In this document: piece by piece, positions 45,429-53,013 of the stretch
Position numbering within the stretch: position 1 is the first letter of the stretch
Layout: each line of letters begins with the position of its first letter
From: Phosphoribacter sp037045055
Lineage (GTDB): Bacteria; Actinomycetota; Actinomycetes; Actinomycetales; Dermatophilaceae
Direction: 5' to 3'
Length of the DNA stretch: 64,000 nucleotides
NCBI GenBank assembly: GCA_037045055.1
Contig: JBAOHJ010000003.1
Location: 558,001-622,000, forward strand
Position numbers and translations under genes: made by a program
The notes under the pieces: generated by a model
What the model saw: the letters and a program-made list of their open reading frames with translations, nothing else
Database searches by the model: none
Told to the model about the DNA's origin: nothing

Positions 45429-46307
45429 GTGAAGGGCATCATCCTCGCCGGCGGCTCCGGCACCCGACTGCACCCCATCACCCGGGCGATCAGCAAGCAG
45501 CTCATGCCGGTCTACGACAAGCCGATGGTCTACTACCCGCTGTCCACCCTGATGCTCGCCGGCATCCGCGAGGTCCTGGTCATCACCGCCCCGGAGGACT
45601 GCGAGCAGTTCCAGCGGCTGCTGGGCATCGGTGCCGACTGGGGCATCGACATCTCGTATGCCGTCCAGCCGCGGCCCGAGGGCCTGGCGCAGGCCTTCGT
45701 CATCGGGGCCGACTTCGTCGGCACCGACCCGGTCGCCCTCGTCCTCGGCGACAACATCTTCTACGGCACCGGCCTCGGCTCGGCCTTGCGGGCCAACACC
45801 GACCCGACCGGCGGGCACGTCTTCGCCTACCACGTCCAGGACCCCACGGCATACGGGGTCGTGGAGTTCGACGCGACCGGGCGGGTGGTGTCCATCGAGG
45901 AGAAGCCGGCGCACCCGAAGTCCTCGTTTGCCGTGCCGGGGCTGTACTTCTACGACAACCGGGTCGTCGAGATCGCCCGGCAACTGCGCCCGAGCGCCCG
46001 GGGGGAGCTGGAGATCACCGGGGTGAACACCGCCTACCTCGAGCTCGGCCAGCTGTCGGTGACCGTGCTGCCCCGCGGGACCGCCTGGCTGGACACCGGC
46101 ACCTTCCAGGGCCTGCTCGACGCCAGCCAGTTCGTCCACGTCGTCGAGGCCCGCCAGGGCGCCAAGATCGGCTGCGTCGAGGAGATCGCCTGGCGCAACG
46201 GGTGGATCGACGACGACCGGCTCACCGCCCTGGCCGCGGGCCTGGCCAAGAGCGGCTACGGCGACTACCTCACCGGCCTGTTGGCCGAGCCGGGCGCGCT
46301 GCGGTGA
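45429..46307 (+). CDS. rmlA: Glucose-1-phosphate thymidylyltransferase
   Basis: 292 residues, GTG start at 45429. RmlA makes dTDP-glucose, the first step to dTDP-rhamnose and also to the 4-keto-6-deoxy sugar used by the aminotransferase pathway. Motifs: IILAGGSGTRLHPITRAISKQ with the nucleotide-binding loop, LMPVYDKPMVYYPL, VLGDNIFYGTGL near 106 with the metal Asp, and VVSIEEKPAHPKSSFAVPGLY near 150, then TAWLDTGTFQGLLDAS. Full length. The stop overlaps rmlC by 4 nt (GTGA). Confidence 0.96.
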   Translation: MKGIILAGGSGTRLHPITRAISKQLMPVYDKPMVYYPLSTLMLAGIREVLVITAPEDCEQFQRLLGIGADWGIDISYAVQPRPEGLAQAFVIGADFVGTDPVALVLGDNIFYGTGLGSALRANTDPTGGHVFAYHVQDPTAYGVVEFDATGRVVSIEEKPAHPKSSFAVPGLYFYDNRVVEIARQLRPSARGELEITGVNTAYLELGQLSVTVLPRGTAWLDTGTFQGLLDASQFVHVVEARQGAKIGCVEEIAWRNGWIDDDRLTALAAGLAKSGYGDYLTGLLAEPGALR

Positions 46308-46894
46308 GGTTCCGGCCGCTGCGCATCGAGGGGGCCTGGGAGGTCACCCCAGCCCAGTTCCCGGACCCGCGGGGGATGTTCGCGGAGGGCTTCCGCGCCG
46401 ACAAGCTCGCCGAGCACATCGGCCACGTCATGGCGGTGCGCCAGACCAACATCTCGGTCTCGGTGGCCGGCGCGGTGCGCGGCATCCACTACGCCAGCCT
46501 GCCGCCGTCGCAGGCCAAGTACGTCACGGCCCTGTCGGGCGTGTTCGTCGACTACGTCGTCGACGTCCGGGTGGGCTCGCCGACCTTCGGCCAGTGGGAC
46601 AGTGTCGTGCTCGACACCGTGGACCGGCGTGCGGTCTACCTGTCCGAGGGACTCGGGCACACCCTCTCCTGTGTCGCGGACGGCACCTGCCTGTACCTGT
46701 GCTCGCAGGTCTACAACCCGACCGGCGAGAAGGGGATCACGCCGCTGGACCGCACCGTCGCCCTCACCCTGCCCGCGGACGACCACCGTATCCTCTCGGA
46801 CAAGGACACCGGCGCCCCCACGCTCGCCGAGGCGCTCGCGGCCGGCCTGCTGCCCGACTACGCGCAGTGCCGGAGCTGGCGTGCGAGCCTGTGA
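46304..46894 (+). CDS. rmlC: dTDP-4-dehydrorhamnose 3,5-epimerase
   Basis: 196 residues from the GTG at 46304. RmlC epimerises C3 and C5 of dTDP-4-keto-6-deoxyglucose. The cupin motifs are clear: FPDPRGMFAEGFRADKLAEH near 18, RQTNISVSVAGAVRGIHYAS near 46 containing the catalytic His, and SEGLGHTLSCVADGTCLYLC near 115. The final LADYxxC-like part LLPDYAQCRSWRA is usual for actinobacteria. An inverted pair of the genome octamer (46896-46939) follows the stop and may end the transcript. Confidence 0.94.
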   Translation: MRFRPLRIEGAWEVTPAQFPDPRGMFAEGFRADKLAEHIGHVMAVRQTNISVSVAGAVRGIHYASLPPSQAKYVTALSGVFVDYVVDVRVGSPTFGQWDSVVLDTVDRRAVYLSEGLGHTLSCVADGTCLYLCSQVYNPTGEKGITPLDRTVALTLPADDHRILSDKDTGAPTLAEALAAGLLPDYAQCRSWRASL

Positions 46895-47348
46895 CGCGGC
46901 ATACCTGCGCTCGTTCCGGCGGCTACCCCGGTATGCCGCCCGGCTGGGCACCGCGGCGCTCGGCAAGGTCCCGGACGTGGCCACCGAGACCGCCGCTCGG
47001 TCCACCACGGTGGGCGTGGTCGTCGTCCACGGACGCTCCATGGAGCCGACCCTGCACGAGGGCGACGCGCTGCTGGTGGGGTGGGGGTGGCCGGTGCGGA
47101 TCGGCGGCCTGGCGGTGGTCCGGCTGCCCGACGCGCCGGGTCGGCCGCGCGGGCTGTCGGTCAAGCGGGTGACCTCACGCGACCCGGTCGACCCGAGCCG
47201 CTGGTGGGTGGAGCGCGACAACGAGCGCGAGGGAGTCGACTCCTGGCAGGTCGGGGGCCTGGCCGACCGGGACGTCCTGGGCCGAGTCCTCGTCCGGGTG
47301 CCCGGATGGGTGCCGACCTGGGTTTACCGGCCTTCACCCTCGGGGTAG
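46881..47348 (+). CDS. sodX: S26-family peptidase, probable nickel-SOD maturation protease
   Basis: 155 residues if the GTG at 46881 is used, which overlaps rmlC by 14 nt. The conserved part begins only near residue 45 (TVGVVVVHGRSMEPTLHEGD), so an internal GTG near 47011 could be the true start and the 5' part would then be leader with a hairpin. The catalytic serine lies in RSMEPTL and the general-base lysine in LSVKRVTSR. The C-terminal segment RWWVERDNEREGVDS and DVLGRVLVRV is typical. Its position directly before sodN shows it is SodX, needed to remove the SodN leader so that His1 can bind nickel. Confidence 0.85.
   Translation: MRACDAAYLRSFRRLPRYAARLGTAALGKVPDVATETAARSTTVGVVVVHGRSMEPTLHEGDALLVGWGWPVRIGGLAVVRLPDAPGRPRGLSVKRVTSRDPVDPSRWWVERDNEREGVDSWQVGGLADRDVLGRVLVRVPGWVPTWVYRPSPSG
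46896..46939. terminator. Inverted octamer pair just after the rmlC stop, possible terminator or attenuator
   Basis: GCGGCATACC (46896-46905) and GGTATGCCGC (46930-46939) are perfect 10-bp complements separated by 24 nt. The first arm begins 2 nt after the rmlC stop. Either it ends the rml transcript or it lies in the leader of sodX. There is no T-run. Confidence 0.45.
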
Positions 47349-47407
47349 ACCCGAGGTAGGTTGGCTGAACAGGCCAGCGAAAGCCATCGCCACGAAGGGA
47401 CACCGTC

Positions 47408-47806
47408 ATGCTCCGACTGCTCGCTCCCACGGTCCACGTCCGTGCCCACTGCGACCTGCCGTGCGGGGTGTACGACCCGGCCCAGGCGCGCATCGAGGCC
47501 GAGTCGGTCAAGGCGACCATCGAGAAGGCGCTGGCCAGCGACGACCCCGACTTCCGGGTCCGGGCGACGATCGTCAAGGAGGCGCGCTCGCACCTGGTGA
47601 AGGAGCACCTGTGGGTGCTGTGGACCGACTACTTCAAGGCCCCGCACTTCGAGAAGTACCCCAACCTGCACACCTTGTTCAACGAGGCCACCAAGCTGGC
47701 CGGCGCGGCCGGGACCAAGGGCACCTGGGACCTCGCCCAGGCGGACGCCCTGCTGGCCAAGATCGACCAGATCGCGGAGATCTTCTGGGAGACCAAGAAG
47801 GCCTGA
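47408..47806 (+). CDS. sodN: Nickel superoxide dismutase
   Basis: 132 residues. The nickel hook HCDLPCG is at residues 14-20; cleavage before His14 would remove a 13-residue leader and leave a mature chain of 119 residues, close to the length known from Streptomyces. His1, Cys2 and Cys6 of the mature chain are the nickel ligands. The rest is the expected four-helix bundle (ARIEAESVKATIEKALAS, HLVKEHLWVLWTDYFKAPHF). TAGGTT at 47357-47362 is a probable -10 box and GAAGGGA precedes the ATG. Expression is probably nickel-dependent, but no Nur box was identified. Confidence 0.97.
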   Translation: MLRLLAPTVHVRAHCDLPCGVYDPAQARIEAESVKATIEKALASDDPDFRVRATIVKEARSHLVKEHLWVLWTDYFKAPHFEKYPNLHTLFNEATKLAGAAGTKGTWDLAQADALLAKIDQIAEIFWETKKA

Positions 47807-47808
47807 GC

Positions 47809-47886
47809 CGCCGGTTGCGTCCGGCGGCTAGGGTCGCCGGTTGCGTCCGGCGGCTAGGGTCGCCGGTTGCGTCCGGCGGCTAGGGT
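47809..47886. repeat. Three 26-bp tandem repeats, each a hairpin, between convergent sodN and the HD gene
   Basis: The unit has CGCCGGttgcgtCCGGCG as stem and loop followed by gctagggt and recurs at 47809, 47835 and 47861. The first copy extends to an 8-bp stem (GCCGCCGG with CCGGCGGC). The array starts 2 nt after the sodN stop, and its last unit contains the stop codon of the convergent HD-domain gene (47880-47882). It probably serves as terminator for both genes. Confidence 0.75.
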
Positions 47887-49184
47887 CGCCGGTCGAGGAC
47901 CTGGACGAGGGCTTGCACGACCCGTGGGTCGTACTCGTAGCCCAGGCCCAGGTGGATGCGCTCGACGGCGGCCTCCCGACGGGCCCGGGTGATGCTGCCT
48001 CCGGCGATGTCGTCGTAGGCGTTGGCGACCTTGATGATCCGGCTGAGCATCGGCAGGTCGGCGCCGTGCTCGCGCACCGCGCGGTACTGCGCCGCCTGCA
48101 ACTCGACCGCCTCGGCGACCTCGCTGGGCGCCCCGGTCTTGCGGACGATGGCCGCCCCGTCCGCGGCGATGCGCCGCTGGTCGGCCGGCGCGGCCATGAG
48201 CGTGGCCCCCGACGGGATCGGCGCGCGCAGGGCCACCTGGCCGATGTCGTGCAGCAGCGCGGCGACCTCGAGCTGGCGGGTGTCCCGGTCGGAAAGGCCC
48301 AGGGCGCGACCGAGCTCGACGCTCAGCTCGGCCACCCGCACCGAGTGACCGGCCCGGGTGAACCCCCCGAGCTCGGTCACCCTGGACAGGGCGCGCACGG
48401 TCTGCACGAAGGTCGCCCGGACCCCGGCATACTGCCGCAGCGCGAACTGGACCAGCACCAGGGGGATGAGGAACAGCGGCAGGGCCACGACCCCGATGGG
48501 TCGCTCGGCGACCGCGATGAGGGTGCCGGTCGCGTTGAGCGCCAGGCTCAGACCGGCCCCGGCGCGGACCTCGTCGGCCAGCGCCCGGGAGAACGTCCGC
48601 CGGTCCCGCGCCGCGGCGACCAGGGCAGTGGCCGCGAAGAAGGCCACCAGGCCGATCGCCGACGCCGCGAGCATGAGCAGGGCGTAGGGCCACCGCTCGC
48701 CCGACCACTGCCCGTCCACCGCGGCCAGCGTCCGCCCGCCGGCCAGCGGCAGCTCGCGCCACAACACGGCCACGACGGTCACCGCGAGGAAACGCGCCGC
48801 GACGTCCTGCGGGCGCACCGATCGGCCGCGCAGCAGGTGCGGCAGGGCGCCGGCGACCATGGCGACGGCGGTCACCGCCAGGACCGTGCCGGCGCCGTGG
48901 CTGCTCAGGCTCCAGGACCCCGACGTCGTGGTGAGCGCGAACGCGAACGCGGCGGCCAGGGCCATCGGTGCCGACTCGCGCGAGCCCTCGATGTCGAACC
49001 GGAAGTACTCCCCCGCGGCGATGACCACGAGGAAGACCAGGGACAGCGCCAGGGCGTCCCCACGCAGCGGCATGAGCAGACTCGAGCGCAGCACGGACAC
49101 CCCCCCGACGACGCTCGCGACGACGACGACCGCGAGTGACGCTCGCGAGCGGGGCGTGGGGGCGTGCCCCGCCGGCAGCGTCAT
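47880..49184 (-). CDS. Membrane protein with degenerate HD-GYP-like output domain
   Basis: 434 residues from the ATG at 49184 in a 4-nt overlap with the upstream paralogue. About six hydrophobic segments fill residues 20-255. The cytoplasmic domain has GHSVRVAELSVELGRALG and VAALLHDIGQVALRAPIP, so the HD metal pair is kept. The later part, however, reads ELQAAQYRAVREHGADLPML where HD-GYP phosphodiesterases have H-H-E-R-x-D-G-x-G-Y-P. Activity on cyclic di-GMP is therefore doubtful, and it may regulate or dimerise with its neighbour. Confidence 0.82.
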   Translation of the reverse strand: MTLPAGHAPTPRSRASLAVVVVASVVGGVSVLRSSLLMPLRGDALALSLVFLVVIAAGEYFRFDIEGSRESAPMALAAAFAFALTTTSGSWSLSSHGAGTVLAVTAVAMVAGALPHLLRGRSVRPQDVAARFLAVTVVAVLWRELPLAGGRTLAAVDGQWSGERWPYALLMLAASAIGLVAFFAATALVAAARDRRTFSRALADEVRAGAGLSLALNATGTLIAVAERPIGVVALPLFLIPLVLVQFALRQYAGVRATFVQTVRALSRVTELGGFTRAGHSVRVAELSVELGRALGLSDRDTRQLEVAALLHDIGQVALRAPIPSGATLMAAPADQRRIAADGAAIVRKTGAPSEVAEAVELQAAQYRAVREHGADLPMLSRIIKVANAYDDIAGGSITRARREAAVERIHLGLGYEYDPRVVQALVQVLDRRP

Positions 49185-50593
49185 GACGCCCGCACCGCCC
49201 GATCGGCCTCGTGCTGCCACGCCGCCATGAGATCCGAGGTGAGCGGGTCGTCGTGGTCGAGGTGGCCAGGGTCGGGCAGGTCCAGGGCGGGCTCGGTGCA
49301 GGCCCAGGCGTGCCGCTCGAGGGCGCGCTCGAGGGCCGCGACGGCCGCCGGGTCGAACTGCGTGCCGGCCCGCGCCCGCACCAGGGCTACGGCCTCGGCG
49401 GCCGATCGCGCCGGGCGGTCGGCCCGCGTGGTGGTCAGCGAGTCGAAGGCGTCGGCCACGGCGATGATCCGCGCCAGGACCGGGATCCGCTCGCCGCTGA
49501 GCCCGTCCGGATAGCCCAGACCGTCGTGGCGCTCGTGATGGTGGCGGACCGCGTCGATCGAGTCGGCGAGGAAGTCGATCTCCTCGATGAGCCCGGCACC
49601 CACGACGGTATGCCGCGCCAGCGCCAGCAGCTCACGCCGGTCGCTGCGCTCGTCCACCCCGGGGCGTGACCTGGCCGGCATGCCCACCTGGCCGATGTCG
49701 TGCAGCAGGGCGGCGAAGCGCAGCGACTCGGCCTGCTGCACGGTGAGGCCGAAGAACGGTGCCATCCAGTCGGCCAGCCGGGCGATCCGCTCGCCGTGCC
49801 CGACGGCATACGGGTCACGGGCCTCCACGGCCGCGACGAGGGCCTGCAACGTGCGGTCGTGGGCCTGCTGCTCGGCGCCGTACTGCGCGAAGGCCCACCG
49901 GGCCACGTACAACGGGATGAGGATGAGCACGGCGCTGAACGGGCCCAGCTCGGCCGGCACCCAGAGGATGACGAAGAGGAATCCGATGACGCCGTAACCG
50001 ACGTAGGCCACACCCGAGGTCGTGAGCATCTGCCCGACGAACCGGCGGAAGGGCACCCCCTTGTCGGCCCACATGATGCCCGAGATGAGCAGGGCGTTGA
50101 CCAGGCACTGCACGACGTCGGCGGTCATGAGCGGCAGGCCGACCCGGACCAGCAGCCCGCCCGCGCCTTGGACGGCGTCGAGGTCCCGGGCCCCGCCGGC
50201 GAGCAGGTAGCCCAGACCACCGAGCGAGCCGACGGTGGCGCCCATGGCCGCGTTGAAGACGCGCACGTGCAAGGCGCGCCGCCCGTACTGCAGGAAGAAC
50301 GACAGCGCGGTGATGACCGCACTGCCCAGCGGCCCGACGATGACGATGCACGCCAGCGCGATGATGCTGCTGCCGGCGAAGCGGATCCGGCCGGCGACGA
50401 CGTCGACCTGGACCAACCAGCTCGCTAGCGACATCATCCCGAGGATGCCCAAGGCGACCAGATCCTCGGGCGGCCCGTCGGCACGGTAGCCGGCCCAGCC
50501 GGTGGCCACCGCGAGGGCAACGGTCAGGGCGATGAACACCCGCACGGTGACCCGAGGGCGGGGCGCCGCGCCCGGTTCGACGCTCGCCGACAT
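49181..50593 (-). CDS. Membrane-bound HD-GYP phosphodiesterase (cyclic di-GMP type)
   Basis: 470 residues from the ATG at 50593; a GTG at 50599 would add two. Residues about 20-250 hold six to seven membrane segments of the same plan as the downstream paralogue. The HD-GYP domain is complete: HGERIARLADWMAPFF, ALLHDIGQVGMPA near 292, RHTVVGAGLIEEIDFL, HHHERHDGLGYPDGLSGERIP near 345 and ARIIAVADAFDSLTTT. It should hydrolyse cyclic di-GMP, or another cyclic dinucleotide, at the membrane. Pairing with a degenerate copy suggests a heteromeric sensor. The signal is unknown. Confidence 0.87.
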   Translation of the reverse strand: MSASVEPGAAPRPRVTVRVFIALTVALAVATGWAGYRADGPPEDLVALGILGMMSLASWLVQVDVVAGRIRFAGSSIIALACIVIVGPLGSAVITALSFFLQYGRRALHVRVFNAAMGATVGSLGGLGYLLAGGARDLDAVQGAGGLLVRVGLPLMTADVVQCLVNALLISGIMWADKGVPFRRFVGQMLTTSGVAYVGYGVIGFLFVILWVPAELGPFSAVLILIPLYVARWAFAQYGAEQQAHDRTLQALVAAVEARDPYAVGHGERIARLADWMAPFFGLTVQQAESLRFAALLHDIGQVGMPARSRPGVDERSDRRELLALARHTVVGAGLIEEIDFLADSIDAVRHHHERHDGLGYPDGLSGERIPVLARIIAVADAFDSLTTTRADRPARSAAEAVALVRARAGTQFDPAAVAALERALERHAWACTEPALDLPDPGHLDHDDPLTSDLMAAWQHEADRAVRAS

Positions 50594-50646
50594 ACCCACA
50601 GGGTACTCACCGGTGGTGCGCGCTCCGGCGATTCACCGGCCGGTGC

Positions 50647-50694
50647 GGTGCTCGCCCGGGGTGCTCGCCAGGGTGCTCGCCCGGGGTGCTCGCC
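50647..50694. repeat. Short tandem repeats (about 13-14 bp) upstream of the HD-GYP gene
   Basis: Four copies of a ggtgctcgcc core in direct succession. They lie between the HD-GYP start and the stop of the small gene at 50707. No further function was recognised. Confidence 0.6.
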
Positions 50695-50706
50695 GTCGCG
50701 TCCGCG

Positions 50707-50829
50707 TCAGCGCGGGTCCCAACCCCACATGCGCTCCGGCGCCGGTACGGCCAGGGCCGATCCGCCCCAGGTGGGGGTCGCGTCCTTGGTCAGCATGGCT
50801 TCGAAAATCTTGGCGATCGTGGTCTTCAT
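50707..50829 (-). CDS. Small protein of 40 residues, unrecognised
   Basis: An ATG at 50829 preceded by AAGGAAGG, the strongest ribosome-binding site in this part, opens a 41-codon frame. The product starts MKTTIAKIFEAMLTKD, an amphipathic helix, continues with TPTWGGSALAVPAPE and ends RMWGWDPR, so three tryptophans lie in the last 20 residues. There is no signal peptide or cysteine. The upstream 60 bp are AT-rich, unlike all surrounding DNA, and carry a perfect 8-bp inverted repeat (50852-50881). The neighbours are a cyclic-dinucleotide enzyme gene and the bL37 gene. The function is unknown; a regulatory peptide or modified peptide precursor are possibilities only. Confidence 0.65.
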   Translation of the reverse strand: MKTTIAKIFEAMLTKDATPTWGGSALAVPAPERMWGWDPR

Positions 50830-50851
50830 GGCGGAGTTTCCTTCCTTAAAG

Positions 50852-50881
50852 TTGACAAATTAGACAAAATGGCTTTGTCAA
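50852..50881. promoter_or_regulatory. Palindromic operator/promoter of the 40-residue gene
   Basis: TTGACAAA (50852-50859) and TTTGTCAA (50874-50881) are perfect complements 14 nt apart, with a third half-site-like TAGACAAA at 50861-50868. On the minus strand TTGACA also makes a good -35 hexamer. The TGACAA half-site repeated three times is what a dimeric repressor would bind. The regulator is unknown. Confidence 0.6.
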
Positions 50882-51052
50882 TTACCCCCGGCCGTACCAG
50901 GGTCACAGATGAGTCGAGCAGTATCCAGTCGATGACCGGTGTCTTTAAACTCTCTTTGCCCAACAACGCGCAATCCCCGGTGTATCGTGCCCCGCCCCGC
51001 TATGCCAGGATAGGGAGCCCTGACCGGCGTCGGATCACAGGAGAATGAGGAC

Positions 51053-51127
51053 ATGAGCAAGCGCTCCCGGAAGCGTCGGGCCCGCAAGAGCAACGCGGCC
51101 AATCACGGCCGCAAACCCAACGCCTGA
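51053..51127 (+). CDS. Large ribosomal subunit protein bL37
   Basis: 24 residues, starting MSKRSRKRRARKSN and ending ANHGRKPNA. This is the tiny basic protein found in actinobacterial 50S subunits and first placed by cryo-EM of mycobacterial ribosomes. AGGAG lies 9 nt before the ATG. It is too short for most gene finders. The upstream AT-rich gap (50882-51052) probably holds its promoter, divergent from the 40-residue gene. Confidence 0.9.
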   Translation: MSKRSRKRRARKSNAANHGRKPNA

Positions 51128-51199
51128 CCCGACTCCCCACCGGTCCGCGCGCCGGCGCCCGAGCGCCTCGCACCGCGGCGCGCCTCGCACCGCGGGGCG

Positions 51200-51304
51200 C
51201 CTCGTCGTGGGCTGGGCCTGCCTCGTCGTGGGCTGGGCCTGCCTCGCCGTGGGCTGAGCCTGCTTCGTCGTGGACTGGGCGCGCCTCCCCGTGGGCTGCG
51301 ACCA
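51200..51304. repeat. 21-bp tandem repeat, five copies
   Basis: The unit cctcgtcgtgggctgggcctg occupies 51200-51220 and 51221-51241 exactly, then three diverging copies run to 51304. It fills most of the 217-bp gap between bL37 and rsrA (both stops face it). No stem-loop with T-run was seen. Confidence 0.85.
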
Positions 51305-51344
51305 GTCCTTGGCGGGGCCGCGTGGTGGCCCGGCCGCCGGTGGG

Positions 51345-51644
51345 TCAGTCGGAGGTCTCCACCCGCAGGATGGTCAAACTGCTCAGGATGGTGTGCCGCA
51401 GGTGCACGGGCGCGGGCTCGGAGGCGCACGACCGCTTGACGACGAATTTGACCATCTCGTCCAGTCGGTATTGCCGTAGACATTGAGCGCATTCGTCCAA
51501 ATGTGCCCGAATCTGCGCATGGTCGGCGTCGACCATTTCCCCGTCGAGGTACTCGAATACGCGCAACAGAGCCTCCGAACACTGCATCGGGGTGCGCGCC
51601 CCCGCCCCCGCGGCCCCGGGGCCCGGCTCCGGCCCGCCGATCAC
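51345..51644 (-). CDS. rsrA: Zinc-binding anti-sigma factor RsrA
   Basis: 99 residues from the GTG at 51644 in a GTGA overlap with the sigR stop; an ATG at residue 20 is an alternative. RsrA holds SigR until thiol oxidation releases it. The zinc ligands have the RsrA spacing exactly: Cys22, then His48, Cys52 and Cys55 (HLDECAQC), i.e. C-x25-H-x3-C-x2-C as in Streptomyces. Cys22 and Cys55 would form the trigger disulfide. The N-terminal helix MQCSEALLRVFEYLDGEM contacts the sigma factor in known pairs. Confidence 0.93.
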   Translation of the reverse strand: MIGGPEPGPGAAGAGARTPMQCSEALLRVFEYLDGEMVDADHAQIRAHLDECAQCLRQYRLDEMVKFVVKRSCASEPAPVHLRHTILSSLTILRVETSD

Positions 51645-52264
51645 GACCCGGCCCCCTCGTGGACCAGACCCCGCTGGACGGCATACCCGCTGAGCAGGTC
51701 GCGCAGCTGGCGCCGACCCCGATGCAACCGGGACATCACGGTGCCGATGGGGGTCGCCATGATGTCGGCAATCTCCTTGTAGGAGTACCCCTCGACGTCG
51801 GCGAGGTAGACAGCCATCCGGAAGTCCTCGGGGATGGCCAGCAGGGCGTTCTTGACGTCGCTGTCGGGCAGGTGGTCCAGGGCCACCTCCTCGGCCGAAC
51901 GGCCCCCGGAGGCCGAATGCGAGTCGGCCCGGTGCAGCTGGTAGTCCTCGACGTCGGCGGCATCGGACTGCAGCGGCTCGCGCTGACGCTTGCGGTAGGT
52001 GTTGATGTAGGTATTGGTGAGGATGCGATACATCCACGCCTTGAGGTTGGTGTCCGGTTTGTACTGATGGAACGCCGCATACGCCTTGGCGTACGTCTCC
52101 TGGACCAGGTCCTCGGCGTCGGCGGCGTTACGGGTGGTGCGCAGTGCCGCGGAGTAGAGCTGGTCCAGCAGCGGCATCGCCTCCCGCTCGAACCGGTCCC
52201 GTCGCTGCGCCGGGGTCTCGGCAGCCGGGTCGACGGCCTCAGGTGGCTTCTCGGTGTCACTCAT
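51641..52264 (-). CDS. sigR: ECF sigma factor SigR (thiol-oxidative stress)
   Basis: 207 residues from the ATG at 52264. Sigma-2 is RFEREAMPLLDQLYSAAL to AEDLVQETYAKAYAAFHQY and NLKAWMYRILTNTYINTYRK, sigma-4 is LLAIPEDFRMAVYLADVEGY through IADIMATPIGTVMSRLHRG. This is the SigR/SigH group. Known targets are thioredoxin, mycothiol and proteolysis genes. The promoter 52362-52388 matches the SigR consensus, so the operon is autoregulated, and the leader is about 90 nt. rsrA follows with a 4-nt overlap. Confidence 0.94.
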   Translation of the reverse strand: MSDTEKPPEAVDPAAETPAQRRDRFEREAMPLLDQLYSAALRTTRNAADAEDLVQETYAKAYAAFHQYKPDTNLKAWMYRILTNTYINTYRKRQREPLQSDAADVEDYQLHRADSHSASGGRSAEEVALDHLPDSDVKNALLAIPEDFRMAVYLADVEGYSYKEIADIMATPIGTVMSRLHRGRRQLRDLLSGYAVQRGLVHEGAGS

Positions 52265-52361
52265 CGGCCTCCAATGTAGTGGGCCGACGCTGGGGCCCGA
52301 GACCGACAGGACGAACACCGGTGACTCCTTCCGCAGGTCCCTGGGCGGCGACGGGTGGTGC

Positions 52362-52388
52362 AACGCCCACCCCGAGGCGGTCATTCCC
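52362..52388 (-). promoter_or_regulatory. SigR-type autoregulatory promoter of sigR-rsrA
   Basis: On the minus strand GGGAAT (52388-52383) and GTT (52364-52362) are separated by exactly 18 nt. This is the published SigR/SigH consensus (GGAAT-N18/19-GTT). The -35 overlaps the stop codon of the hydrolase gene, which is on the same strand upstream. Confidence 0.85.
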
Positions 52389-53013
52389 GCAGGTCGCGGG
52401 CGAACTGCCGCACCGCCGTCGCGACCGCGTCGGCTGCGCGCACCGGGATGGTGTGGGTGCCGGGCACCGGGACGACCCGGGGCAGGTATGCCGCGAGCTC
52501 GGCGGGCGTGCCGAAGGGATCCCGCAGCCCCTGGACCACGCCGACCGGCAGGCCCGCCTTGACCGGGGCGAGCAGCTCGTCGGCTCGCGAGGTCCCCGGC
52601 CGTCCCGGCGGGTGCAGCGGGAAGGACAGTGCCAGGACCGCGTCGGCCGACACCGCGACGGCGGTGCGGCAGGCCACCCGGGCTCCCGCGCTGCGTCCGG
52701 CGACGAGCAGCGGCCCGGGCACCCGGGCCAGGGCCGCGCCGCGACCCCGCAGCGCCGCGACCACCGCGACCCACGCGGCGTCCAGGACCGGTGGCCGGGC
52801 GGCGATCCGGCGCCCGGCCACCAGCCAGGGCTGCTCGACCAGGGCGACCGCCCAGCCGTCCGCCGCGAGGGCCTGCCGGGTGGCGGTGAGGTCGACGGTG
52901 TCGATCGAGGGTCCGGCGCCGTGACCGAGCACGAGGACCCCCCTGGCCCGGCGCGACCCGGTGAGGTGGACCCGGGCGGGGCCGACCGGCGTGGGGATGT
53001 CCAGCACCGTCAT
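52381..53013 (-). CDS. Alpha/beta hydrolase, dienelactone-hydrolase/Tex30-like
   Basis: 210 residues from the ATG at 53013 in a 4-nt overlap with the SRAP stop. Seen: VLVLGHGAGPSIDTVDL near 28 (oxyanion loop), nucleophile elbow LLVAGRSAGARVAC near 105 (G-R-S-A-G), RDPFGTPAEL with the acid position near 165, and the catalytic His in VPGTHTIPV near 185. This is the small KANL3/Tex30-like family of unknown substrate. A triad is present, so it is probably an active esterase or related hydrolase. Confidence 0.84.
   Translation of the reverse strand: MTVLDIPTPVGPARVHLTGSRRARGVLVLGHGAGPSIDTVDLTATRQALAADGWAVALVEQPWLVAGRRIAARPPVLDAAWVAVVAALRGRGAALARVPGPLLVAGRSAGARVACRTAVAVSADAVLALSFPLHPPGRPGTSRADELLAPVKAGLPVGVVQGLRDPFGTPAELAAYLPRVVPVPGTHTIPVRAADAVATAVRQFARDLRE

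Noticed and set aside
50852..50881. Palindrome considered as LexA (SOS) box
   Set aside because: Half-sites TTGACAAA and TTTGTCAA do not fit the actinobacterial LexA consensus (TCGAAC-N4-GTTCGA).
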